A stretch of DNA of 64,000 bases. Origin: Rubrobacter tropicus (GTDB lineage: Bacteria; Actinomycetota; Rubrobacteria; Rubrobacterales; Rubrobacteraceae). Of the stretch, positions 1 through 9,191 are shown in pieces. Location of the stretch: the NCBI RefSeq assembly GCF_011492945.1, contig NZ_CP045119.1, positions 2,852,001 through 2,916,000 of the forward strand, read 5' to 3'. A program made the position numbers and the translations under genes. How positions within the stretch are numbered: position 1 is the stretch's first letter; every line of letters begins with the position of its first letter. Under the pieces are notes generated by a model, which searched no databases, had not been told where the DNA came from, and was given only the letters and a program-made list of their open reading frames with translations.

Positions 1-81
1 CCAAGTAGTTACAAAATGATTGGAGCCAAACGGATATCTTATCACGCTGATGCGGCCTCTCACACCGCGAATCCGGCCTTT

Positions 82-864
82 CTACCCGCCAGACCCCCCG
101 TTTTCGGTCAACACCCAGGGGCCGTTCTCCGTCACGGCGATGGTGTGCTCGAAGTGGGCCGAGAGCGAGCGGTCGGCGGTGTAGATCGACCACCTGTCGC
201 CCTCGTCGAGGTCTATCGCGTAGTCGCCGAGCGTGATCATGGGCTCTATAGCGAACGTCATGCCTGGCTGGAGCCTGACCCCCGTCCCCTTCTCACCGTA
301 GTTCGGTATCTGCGGGTCCTCGTGCATGTCCCGTCCGACCCCGTGCGAAACCAGGTCGCGGACCACCCCGTAGCCCCGCGCCTCGGCGACGGACTGTATC
401 GCGTGCCCGACGTCCCCGAGCCTGTTACCGGCCCGCATCTGCTCGGTCGCGGCCGCCAGGCACTCTTGCGTGACCTCCAGCAGCCCGCGCGTCTCCTCGG
501 GCACCTCGCCGACGGCGACCGTGGTGGCCGAGTCGGTGACGAAGCCCTTGTAGCGGACGCCGACGTCGATGGAGAGTATGTCGCCCTCTTCCAGGCGGTA
601 GGAGCCGGGGATGCCGTGGACGATCATGGCGTTCGGGGAGGCGCAGATGGAGCCTGGAAAGTCGGGAGCTCCGGGACCGCCCGGGTAGCCCTTGAACTCG
701 GGGGTGCCGCCGTGGGAGCGGATAAAGTCCTCGGCCATCCTGTCGAGGTCGCCGGTCGTAACGCCTGGTCGGGCGTTCTCGGCGAGCATCTTCAGGCAGG
801 CGGCCGTGATCCTGCCGCCCTCCTCCATGGCCATAAGCTCCGTCTTGCTCTTGCGGACGATCAA
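82..864 (-). CDS. map: type I methionine aminopeptidase
   Basis: Removes the initiator methionine from nascent proteins; a soluble metalloprotease of the pita-bread fold. The 260-residue protein has the type I pattern: VIVHGIPG near residue 82, the metal ligands in LSIDVGVRYKG and TTVAVGE, the SHGVGRDMHE block and AIEPMITLG near the C terminus. The start is a TTG at 864 that overlaps the adk stop (TTGA), which suggests translational coupling. An internal ATG (LMAMEE) would cut the conserved N terminus. It is the last gene of the S10/spc superoperon in this window; infA and rpmJ, which often follow, lie outside. Confidence 0.96.
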   Translation of the reverse strand: MIVRKSKTELMAMEEGGRITAACLKMLAENARPGVTTGDLDRMAEDFIRSHGGTPEFKGYPGGPGAPDFPGSICASPNAMIVHGIPGSYRLEEGDILSIDVGVRYKGFVTDSATTVAVGEVPEETRGLLEVTQECLAAATEQMRAGNRLGDVGHAIQSVAEARGYGVVRDLVSHGVGRDMHEDPQIPNYGEKGTGVRLQPGMTFAIEPMITLGDYAIDLDEGDRWSIYTADRSLSAHFEHTIAVTENGPWVLTENGGSGG

Positions 865-1499
865 GCCCGCCCCTCGCCGACGGCCGCCAGGATCTCCTCC
901 GTTACCTCGTCGATGGACTGCCTCGCGTCGACGGTGGTGAGCAGGCCCCGCTCGGCGTAGTAGTCCTTCAGCGGCTCCGTCTGCTCGTGGTAGATGTCCA
1001 GGCGTCGCCGGATCGCCTCTTCGGTGTCGTCCTTGCGCTGCACGAACGGCCCCGGATCTTCGTCGCTGTTCTCCGGCGGCGGGTCGTGCTCGACGTGGTA
1101 GACCCGGCCCGTCGCGTCGCTCGTCCGGCGGCCCGAGAGCCTCTGGACGAGATCGTCGTCCGGGGCTTCCAGGGCGACGGCCGCGTCCAGCTCGATGCCG
1201 AGGTCCTTGAGGGCGTCGTCCAGGGCTTTGGCCTGGGCCTCGTTGCGGGGGAAGCCGTCGAGCAGCCAGGCGTCCGCGTCGTCCAGGTACGGCTTCGCCA
1301 TCTCGACGATGATCTCGTCGGGGACCAGCTCGCCGCGGTCGTTGAAGTCCTGCACCTTCTGGCCGAGCTCCGAGCCCGACTTTATCTCGGCCCGGACGAT
1401 GTCCCCGGTGGAGATGTGCTTGGCCCCGGTTCTCTGAGAGAGGCGTTGCGCCTGCGTGCCCTTACCGGCCCCCTGGGGGCCCAAAAGAATGATCTTCAT
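861..1499 (-). CDS. adk: adenylate kinase
   Basis: Converts ATP + AMP to 2 ADP in the cytoplasm. The 212 residues start at MKIILLGPQGAGKGTQ, which contains the P-loop GPQGAGKGT. The AMP-binding part STGDIVRAE and the LLDGFPRN motif follow. The LID (about residues 125-160) carries no Cys4 zinc site, so this is the non-zinc form. I place the start at the ATG 1499 because the longer frame upstream is secY in another frame. The ATG overlaps the secY stop by 4 bases, and the adk stop overlaps the map start in the same way. Confidence 0.96.
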   Translation of the reverse strand: MKIILLGPQGAGKGTQAQRLSQRTGAKHISTGDIVRAEIKSGSELGQKVQDFNDRGELVPDEIIVEMAKPYLDDADAWLLDGFPRNEAQAKALDDALKDLGIELDAAVALEAPDDDLVQRLSGRRTSDATGRVYHVEHDPPPENSDEDPGPFVQRKDDTEEAIRRRLDIYHEQTEPLKDYYAERGLLTTVDARQSIDEVTEEILAAVGEGRA

Positions 1500-2779
1500 C
1501 GTTTCTTCAAGAACCCTTCGTAGTTGCGCATCATGAGCTGGCTTTCGAGCTGGCGGACCGTGTCCAGCGAGACGCCGACCACGATCAGCATCGAGGTGCC
1601 GCCGAGCAGGATAGTCTGCCCGAGGCCCAGAAGCGGCGAGATGATGTACGGAACGATCGCCACCAGCGCCAGGAAGACCGCCCCGAAGAGCGTGATCCTG
1701 GTAAGCACGTTGTTCAGGTAAAGCGCCGTCTGCTGCCCCGGCCTGATGCCCGGCACGTACCCGCCGCTCTTCTTCAGGTTGTCCGCGTGCTCGACGGGGT
1801 TGAACTGGACCGCCGTGTAGAAGTACGTGAACATGATGATCAAGAGCGCGTACAGGAAGAGGTACGGTGCCCCGTCCGTGTCGAAGAAGCCCGCGAGCCG
1901 GCTCAGGAACGAGTCCGGGTTGCCGCCGCCTGCGAACTCGGCCAGGATCACGGGGAACAGGAGCAGCGAGGAGGCGAAGATGATCGGGATGACCCCCGCC
2001 ATGTTCACCTTCAGGGGCAGGTACGTCGTCCCGCCCTGGCTCATCCTGCGCCCGACCTGCCGCTTGGCGTAGGTGATGGGTATTCTCCGCTGCCCCTCGT
2101 TCACGAACACGATGGCGGCGATGATCATGACCGCCAGCAAGGCGAGGATCACCATCACCAGGATGCTGCCGTTCTCTATGAGAGACCGGATCGCGAAGGG
2201 AGCCTGCGAAAGGATCGACGCGGTGATTATCAGGGAGATCCCGTTTCCGAGGCCCCGCTGGCTTATGAGCTCGCCCATCCACATGGTGAGCATCACGCCC
2301 GTCGTCAGGGTGAAGATGACGACGACGAGATCCAGGACGCCGGCCCCCGCGAGCGCGCTCCCGCCGGCGGGAGCCCTGAAATAGAAGACCATGGCGGTCG
2401 ATTGGATCAGGGCGAGCGCCAGCGTAAAGTAACGGGTGTACTGCGTGATCTTCTGCTGCCCGGCCTCGCCCTCCTTGGAAAGCTCCTGCAACCGCGGGAT
2501 CGCCACCGTCATCAGCTGCATGACGATGGCCGCGGTGATGTACGGCATGATACCGAGCGAGAAGATCGCGAAGTTGTTGAAGGCCCCGCCGGTGAAGGCC
2601 CCGAAGAGCCCCGCCACGGCGCTGTTGCCCCCGGGTCCCGCCCCGCTCAACACCGTCGGGTCGATCCCGGGCAGGGGTATGTACGCGCCGAGCCTGTAGA
2701 GGGCCAGGATCATGGCCGTGAACAGGAGCCTCTGGCGAAGCTCCGGGACTTTCCAGGCGTTGGCAAGGGATCCCAACAT
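1496..2779 (-). CDS. secY: protein translocase subunit SecY
   Basis: Central channel of the Sec translocon in the plasma membrane. The protein has 427 residues with about ten hydrophobic segments. Family landmarks are the N-terminal LYRLGAYIPLPGID, the plug region after TM1 and the GNGISLIITASI stretch. The cytosolic loop with RRMSQGGTTYLPLKVN matches the ribosome/SecA-binding loop region. The gene lies between rplO and adk as in most bacteria; its partner secE is in the same window at 26.9 kb. Confidence 0.96.
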   Translation of the reverse strand: MLGSLANAWKVPELRQRLLFTAMILALYRLGAYIPLPGIDPTVLSGAGPGGNSAVAGLFGAFTGGAFNNFAIFSLGIMPYITAAIVMQLMTVAIPRLQELSKEGEAGQQKITQYTRYFTLALALIQSTAMVFYFRAPAGGSALAGAGVLDLVVVIFTLTTGVMLTMWMGELISQRGLGNGISLIITASILSQAPFAIRSLIENGSILVMVILALLAVMIIAAIVFVNEGQRRIPITYAKRQVGRRMSQGGTTYLPLKVNMAGVIPIIFASSLLLFPVILAEFAGGGNPDSFLSRLAGFFDTDGAPYLFLYALLIIMFTYFYTAVQFNPVEHADNLKKSGGYVPGIRPGQQTALYLNNVLTRITLFGAVFLALVAIVPYIISPLLGLGQTILLGGTSMLIVVGVSLDTVRQLESQLMMRNYEGFLKKR

Positions 2780-2780
2780 C

Positions 2781-3242
2781 TTAGCGCTCCAGTACCTCGA
2801 CGCTTCCGCCGCCAGCCTCTATCTTGCCCTTCGCCGTCTCGGAGAAGGCGTGGGCCCTGACCGTGACGGCCCGCCCGATCTCGCCGTTGCCGAGGATCTT
2901 GACGAGCTTGGCCTTCTTCCTGACGAGCCCGGCGGCCCGCAGCTCGTCCGGCCCTATCGTATCACCGGAGACCCCCTCGAGGTCCGAGATGTTGACCGGC
3001 GCGTAGTTGACCGGGCGGGCGACCGTGTGCCGTCCCCTGGCCTCGCCCTTGAGGCGCGGCAGGCGCCGCTGCAGCGGCATCTGGCCGCCCTCGTAGGCGG
3101 CGTGGGTGGAGGCGCCGGAGCGGGAGCCCGCGCCCTTGTGGCCGCGGCCGCTGGTCTTGCCGTGCCCCGAGCCCGTGCCGCGCCCGACGCGCTTGCGTCC
3201 GCGCGTAGAACCGGGGGCCGGGGAGATGTCGTTGAGCCTCAT
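2781..3242 (-). CDS. rplO: 50S ribosomal protein L15
   Basis: Late-assembly protein of the large subunit. The 153 residues open with [37 protein letters not shown], the typical Gly/Arg-rich extension that threads into 23S rRNA, followed by the [15 protein letters not shown] block. The start ATG overlaps the last base of rpmD; secY starts 2 bases after the stop. Confidence 0.96.
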   Translation of the reverse strand: MRLNDISPAPGSTRGRKRVGRGTGSGHGKTSGRGHKGAGSRSGASTHAAYEGGQMPLQRRLPRLKGEARGRHTVARPVNYAPVNISDLEGVSGDTIGPDELRAAGLVRKKAKLVKILGNGEIGRAVTVRAHAFSETAKGKIEAGGGSVEVLER

Positions 3243-3427
3243 TATTCGTCCACCTCCTCGACGTGGACCAGGTGGCGCACCTTGTGGAGCATGCCCCTGA
3301 TCTGGGGCGTGTCCCCGTGGACGCGCGAGTGCCTGATCCGCTTCAGGCCCAGGGCCTTGACCGTACGCTTCTGGTCGCCCTTCTGACCGATAACGCTCTT
3401 CATCTGTGTAACCTTCAGGGGGCTCAT
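3242..3427 (-). CDS. rpmD: 50S ribosomal protein L30
   Basis: Small L30 protein of 61 residues ([16 protein letters not shown]..., with [20 protein letters not shown]), the normal bacterial length. It overlaps the end of rpsE by 4 bases and touches rplO, in the usual spc-operon position. Confidence 0.95.
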   Translation of the reverse strand: MSPLKVTQMKSVIGQKGDQKRTVKALGLKRIRHSRVHGDTPQIRGMLHKVRHLVHVEEVDE

Positions 3428-4059
3428 GACGTGATCTTCACCCCCCGCGCCTGCTCGATGTCGGCCTTGGTGCGGAGCCTCTGAAGCCCCTCGACCGTGG
3501 CCTGGACAAGGTTCACGGAAGTCGTAGAACCGAGCGCCTTCGTCAAGACGTCCTTGATCCCGGCGAGCTCCAAGACCGCCCGAACCCCGCCGCCCGCGAT
3601 AACCCCCGTACCCTCGGAGGCCGGCTTGAGCAGCACGTCCGAACTCTCGAACTTGCCGATGACCTCGTGCGGGATGGTGGTGTTGCGCATGGCCACCTGG
3701 AACATGTTCCGCTTGGCGCGCTCCTGTCCCTTCTGGATGGCGGCCGGCACGGTGTTGGCCTTGCCGAGCCCGGCGCCTACCCTCCCCTTGCCGTCGCCTA
3801 CGACGACGAGCGCGCTGAAGTTGAAGCGCCTGCCGCCCTTGACGACCTTGGCGACGCGACGGATCTCGACGACCCTGTCCTGGAACTCGCTGTCGCGCTG
3901 CCCACGCCCGCCACGGCCTCCGCCGCCACGGTTGTCCCTGCCGCCACGGCCGCCGGGGCCGCCACCGCGGCCGCCCTGGCCGCCGGGACCAGCCGGGCCG
4001 CCGCCACGACCGGGTCCACCCGGCGCGCCGCCCCTGTTATTTCCTCTGCCTCGACCCAA
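3424..4059 (-). CDS. rpsE: 30S ribosomal protein S5 with RGG-rich N-terminal extension
   Basis: S5 contributes to decoding accuracy and mRNA unwinding on the small subunit. The core begins around residue 57 ([34 protein letters not shown]) and is canonical through [22 protein letters not shown]. The first 55 residues are unusual. They are almost entirely Gly, Arg, Pro and Asn in GGRGG/RGG-type runs with no acidic residue until the core approaches. The family usually has only a short tail here. The extension is in frame, has no internal start with a clear ribosome site and is strongly basic, so it may add RNA contacts. That role is inferred. Confidence 0.95.
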   Translation of the reverse strand: MGRGRGNNRGGAPGGPGRGGGPAGPGGQGGRGGGPGGRGGRDNRGGGGRGGRGQRDSEFQDRVVEIRRVAKVVKGGRRFNFSALVVVGDGKGRVGAGLGKANTVPAAIQKGQERAKRNMFQVAMRNTTIPHEVIGKFESSDVLLKPASEGTGVIAGGGVRAVLELAGIKDVLTKALGSTTSVNLVQATVEGLQRLRTKADIEQARGVKITS

Positions 4060-4072
4060 AACTTCCTCCTGG

Positions 4073-4423
4073 TTAGAGCTTTAGTCCGGCCTCGCGGGCG
4101 CCCTCAGCGAGCGCCGCGACGCGGCCGTGGTACTTGTTCCCGCCCCGGTCGAAGACCGCCACCTCGATGCCGGCCTCTTTGGCCTTCCTCGCGATGAGCT
4201 CCCCGACCTTGCGGGCCGCGTCCGTGCGGTTCTCGGCCTCCCCCACCTCGCGGGAGTCGGCCGCGGCAAGCGTGCGGGCCGCGTCGTCGTCGATGAGCTG
4301 GGCGTAGATGTTCACGTTCGAGCGGTACACCGAGAGGCGCGGGCGGTTCGCGGTGCCGGCGAGCTTGCGCCGGACGCGCTTGCGCCGCTTCTCCCTGTGG
4401 GCCCGCTTCTGAAGAACTGCCAT
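4073..4423 (-). CDS. rplR: 50S ribosomal protein L18
   Basis: Binds 5S rRNA on the central protuberance. The 116 residues show [34 protein letters not shown] and the C-terminal [26 protein letters not shown], both standard. The position between rplF and rpsE is the usual one. Confidence 0.95.
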   Translation of the reverse strand: MAVLQKRAHREKRRKRVRRKLAGTANRPRLSVYRSNVNIYAQLIDDDAARTLAAADSREVGEAENRTDAARKVGELIARKAKEAGIEVAVFDRGGNKYHGRVAALAEGAREAGLKL

Positions 4424-4441
4424 TGCTTCCTCCTAGCTTCG

Positions 4442-4975
4442 CTAGCCGGCCTTGCCGACCTTGCGGCGGACCTGCTCGTCGCTGTAGCGGATGCCCTTGC
4501 CCTTGTACGGCTCGGGCGGGCGAACCTTCCGGATCTCCGCCGCCATCTGGCCTACCTGCTGCTTGTCGTTTCCGCGCACGATGATCGTCGTGGCGTTCGG
4601 CACCTCGAACTCGATGCCCTCCCGCGGCGCGATGGCGACGGGGTGCGAATACCCGACCTGCAGGTTCACGTCGCGCCCCTGCAAGGCGGCCCTGTAACCG
4701 ACGCCGGCGATGTTCAGGGTCCTGGTGAACCCGTCCGTCACGCCCGTTACGGCGTTGTGGAGCAGGGAGCGGGTAAGCCCGTGCATCGCCCTGTCCGGCG
4801 GCGCGTCGGAGTTTCGCTGGACGACGAGGTTGCCGTCCTCCTGCTCGACCCTGACGCCGCGACCGATCGGCACGGTCAGCTCGCCCCTCGGGCCCGTGAC
4901 CTTTATGCTCCGGTCAGAGAGCTCGACGTTGACGCCGTTCGGGACCTCTACGGGTGCCCTACCGATTCTCGACAT
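4442..4975 (-). CDS. rplF: 50S ribosomal protein L6
   Basis: Large-subunit protein near the factor-binding site. It has 177 residues: MSRIGRAPVEVPNGVNVEL at the N terminus, two related alpha/beta domains and the C-terminal signature PEPYKGKGIRYSDEQVRRKVGKAG. Length and order in the operon are normal. Confidence 0.96.
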   Translation of the reverse strand: MSRIGRAPVEVPNGVNVELSDRSIKVTGPRGELTVPIGRGVRVEQEDGNLVVQRNSDAPPDRAMHGLTRSLLHNAVTGVTDGFTRTLNIAGVGYRAALQGRDVNLQVGYSHPVAIAPREGIEFEVPNATTIIVRGNDKQQVGQMAAEIRKVRPPEPYKGKGIRYSDEQVRRKVGKAG

Positions 4976-4989
4976 CTCTTACGACCTCC

Positions 4990-5388
4990 CTAGTAGACGA
5001 AGCACAGGACTTCGCCGCCGATGCCCTGGCGCCTGGCCTGGTGGTCCGTCAGGACGCCCTGCGAGGTCGAGAGGATCGCCACTCCGAGCCCGTCGAGCAC
5101 GCGGGGTATGTTCGTCTGCTTGCGGTAAACCCGGCGGCCGGGACGGCTCATGCGCCTGAGCCCCGTTATGCCGCGACGGCCGTCGGGGCCGTACTTCAGG
5201 CTAATGACGAGGCGCTTGTCCACGCCGGCGCCCTGCTCGGAGACCTCCTGCACGTAGCCCTCCTGCTGGAGGATGCGCGCTATCTCCGCCTTCATCTTCG
5301 AGTGCGGGATCCTCACCACTTCCTGCTTCGCCATGTGGGCGTTGCGGATGCGGGTAAGGAAATCCGCTATCGGATCCGTAACCGTCAT
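4990..5388 (-). CDS. rpsH: 30S ribosomal protein S8
   Basis: Primary 16S rRNA-binding protein of the small subunit; in other bacteria it represses the spc operon. The 132 residues begin [22 protein letters not shown] and end in [27 protein letters not shown], the conserved RNA-binding C terminus. It lies 14 bases upstream of rplF. Confidence 0.96.
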   Translation of the reverse strand: MTVTDPIADFLTRIRNAHMAKQEVVRIPHSKMKAEIARILQQEGYVQEVSEQGAGVDKRLVISLKYGPDGRRGITGLRRMSRPGRRVYRKQTNIPRVLDGLGVAILSTSQGVLTDHQARRQGIGGEVLCFVY

Positions 5389-5392
5389 CTTG

Positions 5393-5578
5393 CTACCAAC
5401 TCGCTTTCGTTACGCCCGGGATCTTGCCCTCGTGCGCCAGCTCGCGCAGGCAGATCCTGCACAGCCCGAACTTCCTGTAGTAACCGTGCGCCCGGCCGCA
5501 GCGCTGGCACCGGTTGTACTCCCTTACCTTGAACTTCTGCGGCTTCTGCTGCTTGGCCAGCAACGCTTTCCTCGTCAT
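5393..5578 (-). CDS. rpsN: 30S ribosomal protein S14, zinc-binding short type
   Basis: The 61-residue protein is the short S14 (type Z) with four zinc cysteines, C-x2-C at CQRC and C-x2-C at CRIC. This is the ancestral zinc form rather than the long zinc-free C- form that many actinobacteria keep as a second gene. Only the zinc form is visible in this window. It sits between rplE and rpsH as expected. Confidence 0.95.
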   Translation of the reverse strand: MTRKALLAKQQKPQKFKVREYNRCQRCGRAHGYYRKFGLCRICLRELAHEGKIPGVTKASW

Positions 5579-5580
5579 CT

Positions 5581-6123
5581 CTAACTCTCCCTGAAGGGCA
5601 TACCTAAGAGCCGCAAAAGCTCCCGAGCCTCTTCGTCGCTCTCGGTCGTCGTCACCACCGCGACGTCAAGGCCCCGCGTGGCGTCTATGGCGTCGTAGCT
5701 GATCTCGGGGAAAATGACCTGCTCCCGAAGACCTATGGCGTAATTGCCCCGCCCGTCGAAGCTGTTGGGGTTGATCCCCCGAAAGTCCCTCACCCGCGGC
5801 AAGGCCACGGAGATGAACCTGTCGAGGAACTCCCACATCCGCTCGTTGCGAAGCGTTACCCGAGCACCCACCGGCATCCCCTCGCGGATCTTGAACCCGG
5901 CGATGCTCTTGCGGGCCCGCCTGAGCTGGGGCTTCTGGCCGGTGATCTTCGCCAGATCCTCCATCGCGCCGTCCATCGCGCGGCTGTTGACCACGGCCTC
6001 GCCGACGCCCATGTTGACGACGATCTTCTCGAGGCCCGGGATCCTCATGGGGTTCTCGATCTCGAACCGCTCCTTGAGGGCCGGGGCGATCTCTTCCCTG
6101 TACTTGTCTTTTAGCCTAGCCAT
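5581..6123 (-). CDS. rplE: 50S ribosomal protein L5
   Basis: 5S rRNA-binding protein of the central protuberance, 180 residues. I chose the ATG at 6123 ([20 protein letters not shown]). An extra 14 codons upstream are open but read through rplX in another frame. The signature [12 protein letters not shown] and the C-terminal [27 protein letters not shown] are clear. It overlaps the end of rplX by 8 bases. Confidence 0.95.
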   Translation of the reverse strand: MARLKDKYREEIAPALKERFEIENPMRIPGLEKIVVNMGVGEAVVNSRAMDGAMEDLAKITGQKPQLRRARKSIAGFKIREGMPVGARVTLRNERMWEFLDRFISVALPRVRDFRGINPNSFDGRGNYAIGLREQVIFPEISYDAIDATRGLDVAVVTTTESDEEARELLRLLGMPFRES

Positions 6124-6433
6124 CGATGTCCCTCCCGGTCTTCCTGGCGACCCGGATCTTCTCACCCGAGTCCGTGAACCGGTAACCGACCTTCGTCGGC
6201 TCCCCGCTTCCGGGGTCGACCAGCATCACGTTCGAGATGTCTATCGGGGCGTCGAAGGTGAAGAGCCCCTGCTGGTTGTTCTGGCTCGGCCTCGCGTGGC
6301 GCGTGCGCTCGTTGACGCCCTCGACGACGAGGCGGTTCTTCTTCGGTTGAACCTCTTTTACCTCGCCGCGCTTGCCTTTCTCCTTGCCGGAGATCACGAC
6401 GACCGTGTCCCCGCGCTTTATCTTGAGACCCAT
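6116..6433 (-). CDS. rplX: 50S ribosomal protein L24
   Basis: Assembly-initiator protein of the large subunit with a KOW motif: [21 protein letters not shown] at residues 4-24. Total length is 105 residues, which is normal. It lies between rplN and rplE and overlaps rplE by 8 bases. Confidence 0.95.
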   Translation of the reverse strand: MGLKIKRGDTVVVISGKEKGKRGEVKEVQPKKNRLVVEGVNERTRHARPSQNNQQGLFTFDAPIDISNVMLVDPGSGEPTKVGYRFTDSGEKIRVARKTGRDIDG

Positions 6434-6436
6434 AAG

Positions 6437-6805
6437 CTAGAGCACCTCCGGGGCCAGCGAGATGATCCTCGTGTAGCCCTTCTCTCTGAGCTCGCGCGCC
6501 ACCGGCCCGAAGATGCGGGTCCCCCTCGGGGCCCCGTCCTGGTTGATGATGACGCCGGCGTTTTCGCCGAAGCGGATGTACGAGCCGTCGTCCCGGCGCG
6601 TCTCCTTCTTCGTTCGCACCACCACGGCCCGCACGACCTCGCCCTTCTTGACGGCACCCCCTGGCGTGGCCTCCTTGACCGTCGCCACGATGACGTCGCC
6701 GACCCCGGCATTCCTTCTTTTACTGCCGCCGAGAACCCGGATCGTCAGAATACTCCTGGCGCCCGTGTTGTCCGCGACCCTCAGTCTGGATTCTTGCTGG
6801 ATCAC
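6437..6805 (-). CDS. rplN: 50S ribosomal protein L14
   Basis: The 122-residue L14 begins [31 protein letters not shown] and contains [11 protein letters not shown], both family signatures. It sits on the subunit interface. The start overlaps the last base of rpsQ. Confidence 0.96.
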   Translation of the reverse strand: MIQQESRLRVADNTGARSILTIRVLGGSKRRNAGVGDVIVATVKEATPGGAVKKGEVVRAVVVRTKKETRRDDGSYIRFGENAGVIINQDGAPRGTRIFGPVARELREKGYTRIISLAPEVL

Positions 6806-7254
6806 TACTCGGCCCTCGAAACGATGTTTGCCAGCCGCCAGCGCTTGCGCGCAGAGATCGGGCGGGTCTCGATGATCCTGACCGTGTCCCCGATGCGGGC
6901 CTCGTTGCCCTCGTCGTGCACCATGAACTTCTTGGAGCGGCGCACGCGCTTCTTGTACTTCGGATGGCGCACCAGCGCCTCCACCGCGACCGTAACGGTC
7001 TTCTCCGGGGCGTCGGAAACGACCAGGCCGACCCGTTCCTTGCGGCGGTTGCGCTCGGTGTCGTGCTGGATCTGGCCCTCGTCCTGGTCGAGCGCCGGGC
7101 CCTTGGCCGGACCGAGGTCCAGGCCGGCCTCTACGGCCTCGCCGCTCTCGGCGCCCTCTATCAGGTCCTGCGGCGTCTCGGGAGGCCGCTCTTCGGTTGC
7201 GCCCTCCGGGGTACCCTCGGGCGCCCCGTTCTGGTTTTTCTCTTCCTCAGTCAC
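6805..7254 (-). CDS. rpsQ: 30S ribosomal protein S17 with long acidic N-terminal extension
   Basis: S17 is a primary 16S rRNA binder, normally about 80-90 residues. Here the core starts near residue 70 ([45 protein letters not shown]) and ends [12 protein letters not shown]. The first 65 or so residues are a low-complexity, Glu/Asp/Gly/Pro-rich tail ([29 protein letters not shown]). No better start with a clear Shine-Dalgarno is visible closer to the core, and the ATG at 7254 overlaps rpmC by one base, which supports the long form. The tail may be unstructured; its role is unknown. Confidence 0.93.
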   Translation of the reverse strand: MTEEEKNQNGAPEGTPEGATEERPPETPQDLIEGAESGEAVEAGLDLGPAKGPALDQDEGQIQHDTERNRRKERVGLVVSDAPEKTVTVAVEALVRHPKYKKRVRRSKKFMVHDEGNEARIGDTVRIIETRPISARKRWRLANIVSRAE

Positions 7255-7451
7255 TATCCGTTCTCCTGCTGTTTCTGGTTCAGGACGGTGAGTATCCGGG
7301 CTATGTTCTTGCGGACCTCTTTGATCTGTCCCGTGTTCTCCAACTGCCCGGTGGCGTGCTGGAAGCGCAGGTTGAAGAGCTCGCGCCGCGTCTCGGCGAG
7401 GCGGTTCTCAAGCTGCGTTACGTCCAGCTCGCGCACTTCCGCGACCTTCAT
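7254..7451 (-). CDS. rpmC: 50S ribosomal protein L29
   Basis: The 65-residue helical hairpin protein near the peptide exit tunnel: MKVAEVRELDVTQLENRLAETRRELFNLRFQHATGQLENTGQIKEVRKNIARILTVLNQ is a full L29. It starts directly after rplP and overlaps rpsQ by one base. Confidence 0.95.
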   Translation of the reverse strand: MKVAEVRELDVTQLENRLAETRRELFNLRFQHATGQLENTGQIKEVRKNIARILTVLNQKQQENG

Positions 7452-7868
7452 CTACTGTCCACCCCCCCGCGCCAGGAAGCGGGTTTTTATGGGGAGCTTC
7501 TGGGCGGCGAGGCTCATGGCCTCCCGCGCGAGCTCCTCGTTCACGCCGCTCATCTCGAACATCACGCGCCCCGGCTTGACCACGGCGACGTAGCCCTCGG
7601 GAGAGCCCTTGCCCGAGCCCATGCGGGTCTCGGCGGCCTTCTTGGTGAAGGGCTTGTGGGGGAAGATGTTGATCCAGACCTTCCCTCCGCGCTTGATCTT
7701 CCTGGTCATCGCGATACGGGCCGCCTCTATCTGGCGGTTGCTGATCCAGGCCGGCTCCAGCGCCTGCAGCCCATACTCGCCGAACTGCACGTCGGTGCCG
7801 CCCTTGGCCTGGCCCCGCATCCTGCCCCTGTGGGGCTTCCTGTACTTGAGCTTCTTCGGTACTAGCAT
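7452..7868 (-). CDS. rplP: 50S ribosomal protein L16
   Basis: Large-subunit protein near the A site and 5S rRNA. It has 138 residues and begins [42 protein letters not shown]. The [19 protein letters not shown]-like block ([22 protein letters not shown]) is present. Confidence 0.96.
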   Translation of the reverse strand: MLVPKKLKYRKPHRGRMRGQAKGGTDVQFGEYGLQALEPAWISNRQIEAARIAMTRKIKRGGKVWINIFPHKPFTKKAAETRMGSGKGSPEGYVAVVKPGRVMFEMSGVNEELAREAMSLAAQKLPIKTRFLARGGGQ

Positions 7869-7874
7869 CGCCCT

Positions 7875-8543
7875 CTACCGCCTGATCGCTTCTGGCTGCT
7901 CGTCGTGAACGCCGTGGTTGATCCAGACCTTTACCCCGATCTGGCCCATCTGCGTCTTCGCCTCGCGGAACCCGTAATCTATGTCCGCATCCAAAGTATG
8001 GAGCGGTACCCGGCCCTCGGAGATGGTCTCGGAACGGCTCATCTCGATACCGCCCAAACGACCGCCGCACTGGATCCTGGCCCCCTCTGCCCCACTCCGC
8101 ATGGAACTCGTCAGGGCCCGCTTCATGGTCCGCCGGAACGCGGCCCGGCTCACGAGTTGCTCCGCGATGGACTCCGCAACGAGCGCGGCGTTGAGCTCGG
8201 GCCGCGGGACCTCGCGCACGTTGACCTGGACCTTCTTCTTGGTGAGGCGCTCCAACTCGTTGCGCAGGGCGTCCACTTCGCTGCCGCCCTTGCCGATAAC
8301 GATGCCGGGGCGGGCGGTGTGGATGTCCACCGCGACCTCGCCCTGCTCGGCGGCCTTGCGGATCTTGACGTCCGCTATGCCGGCCCGCGTGAGCTTCTTC
8401 TCGATGTGCTCCCGGATCTTGAGGTCCTCGCCGAGCAACGCGGCGTAATCCCTGTCCGAGTACCAGCTGCTCTTGAAATCTACCTTCTCGCCCTTGCGCT
8501 TGACGCCGAGGCGGAAGCCCTCTGGATGTACTTTCTGACCCAT
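7875..8543 (-). CDS. rpsC: 30S ribosomal protein S3
   Basis: Small-subunit protein at the mRNA entry channel. I place the start at the ATG 8543 ([23 protein letters not shown]), giving 222 residues; 19 more open codons upstream belong to rplV sequence. The KH domain is seen at [29 protein letters not shown], and the C-terminal domain includes [20 protein letters not shown]. The C-terminal tail is short and ends just after GVKVWINHG. Confidence 0.95.
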   Translation of the reverse strand: MGQKVHPEGFRLGVKRKGEKVDFKSSWYSDRDYAALLGEDLKIREHIEKKLTRAGIADVKIRKAAEQGEVAVDIHTARPGIVIGKGGSEVDALRNELERLTKKKVQVNVREVPRPELNAALVAESIAEQLVSRAAFRRTMKRALTSSMRSGAEGARIQCGGRLGGIEMSRSETISEGRVPLHTLDADIDYGFREAKTQMGQIGVKVWINHGVHDEQPEAIRR

Positions 8544-8544
8544 A

Positions 8545-8913
8545 CTACTCCTCGTCCTCGCTTCCGGGCGTGCCCACCGTGACTCCGGCGGGGACACCAA
8601 GCACGACGCTTATGTGGCTGGTGCGCTTGCGGATCATGGTCGCCCGCCCCATGGCGCGGGCCCTGTACCTCTTGATGGTCGGCCCCTCGTCCACCCTGAC
8701 GTCCCGCACGAACAGGTCGTCTATGGCGACGTCGTCGTTGTGCTCCGCGTTCGCGGCGGCGCTCTTTATGACGTCGCCGACGATGCCGGCGGCCCGCTTG
8801 TTGGTGAACTGCAGGGTGGTGACGGCCTCGGGGACACTCTTGCCCCTGACCTCGTCGGCCACCAGCCGCGCCTTGCGCGGGGCTATGCGGACGAACTTCG
8901 CGACGGCCTTCAT
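8545..8913 (-). CDS. rplV: 50S ribosomal protein L22
   Basis: Lines the peptide exit tunnel. The 122 residues from [27 protein letters not shown] include the tunnel beta-hairpin ([32 protein letters not shown]). The start was set at the ATG 8913, which overlaps rpsS by 4 bases. A short acidic tail (GTPGSEDEE) extends past the usual end. Confidence 0.95.
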   Translation of the reverse strand: MKAVAKFVRIAPRKARLVADEVRGKSVPEAVTTLQFTNKRAAGIVGDVIKSAAANAEHNDDVAIDDLFVRDVRVDEGPTIKRYRARAMGRATMIRKRTSHISVVLGVPAGVTVGTPGSEDEE

Positions 8914-9191
8914 CGGCGCCTCGCGGTCCGGTCGCTCTTGAGGTGGGTGCGGAAGGTCCGCGTCGGGGCGAACTCGCCGAGCTTGTGGCCCACCATCGAC
9001 TCCGTGCAGTAGACGGGCACGTGCTTGCGCCCGTCGTGGACGGCGATGGTGTGGCCGACGAACTCGGGGTAGACCACAGACGCCCGGCTCCACGTCTTGA
9101 GCATCCGCTTTTCGTTGTTCTCGTTCATGCGGAGGATGCGCTCCATCAGGCGCTCCTCTACGAACGGCTCTTTTTTCGATGAGCGCGTCAC
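8910..9191 (-). CDS. rpsS: 30S ribosomal protein S19
   Basis: Head protein of the small subunit, 93 residues: [17 protein letters not shown], the [24 protein letters not shown] block and the [15 protein letters not shown] signature. It begins one base before the rplB stop region and overlaps rplV by 4 bases. Confidence 0.96.
   Translation of the reverse strand: MTRSSKKEPFVEERLMERILRMNENNEKRMLKTWSRASVVYPEFVGHTIAVHDGRKHVPVYCTESMVGHKLGEFAPTRTFRTHLKSDRTARRR

Noticed and set aside
1-81. infA or another gene downstream of map
   Set aside because: Only 81 bases are available and no start or motif is visible on either strand.
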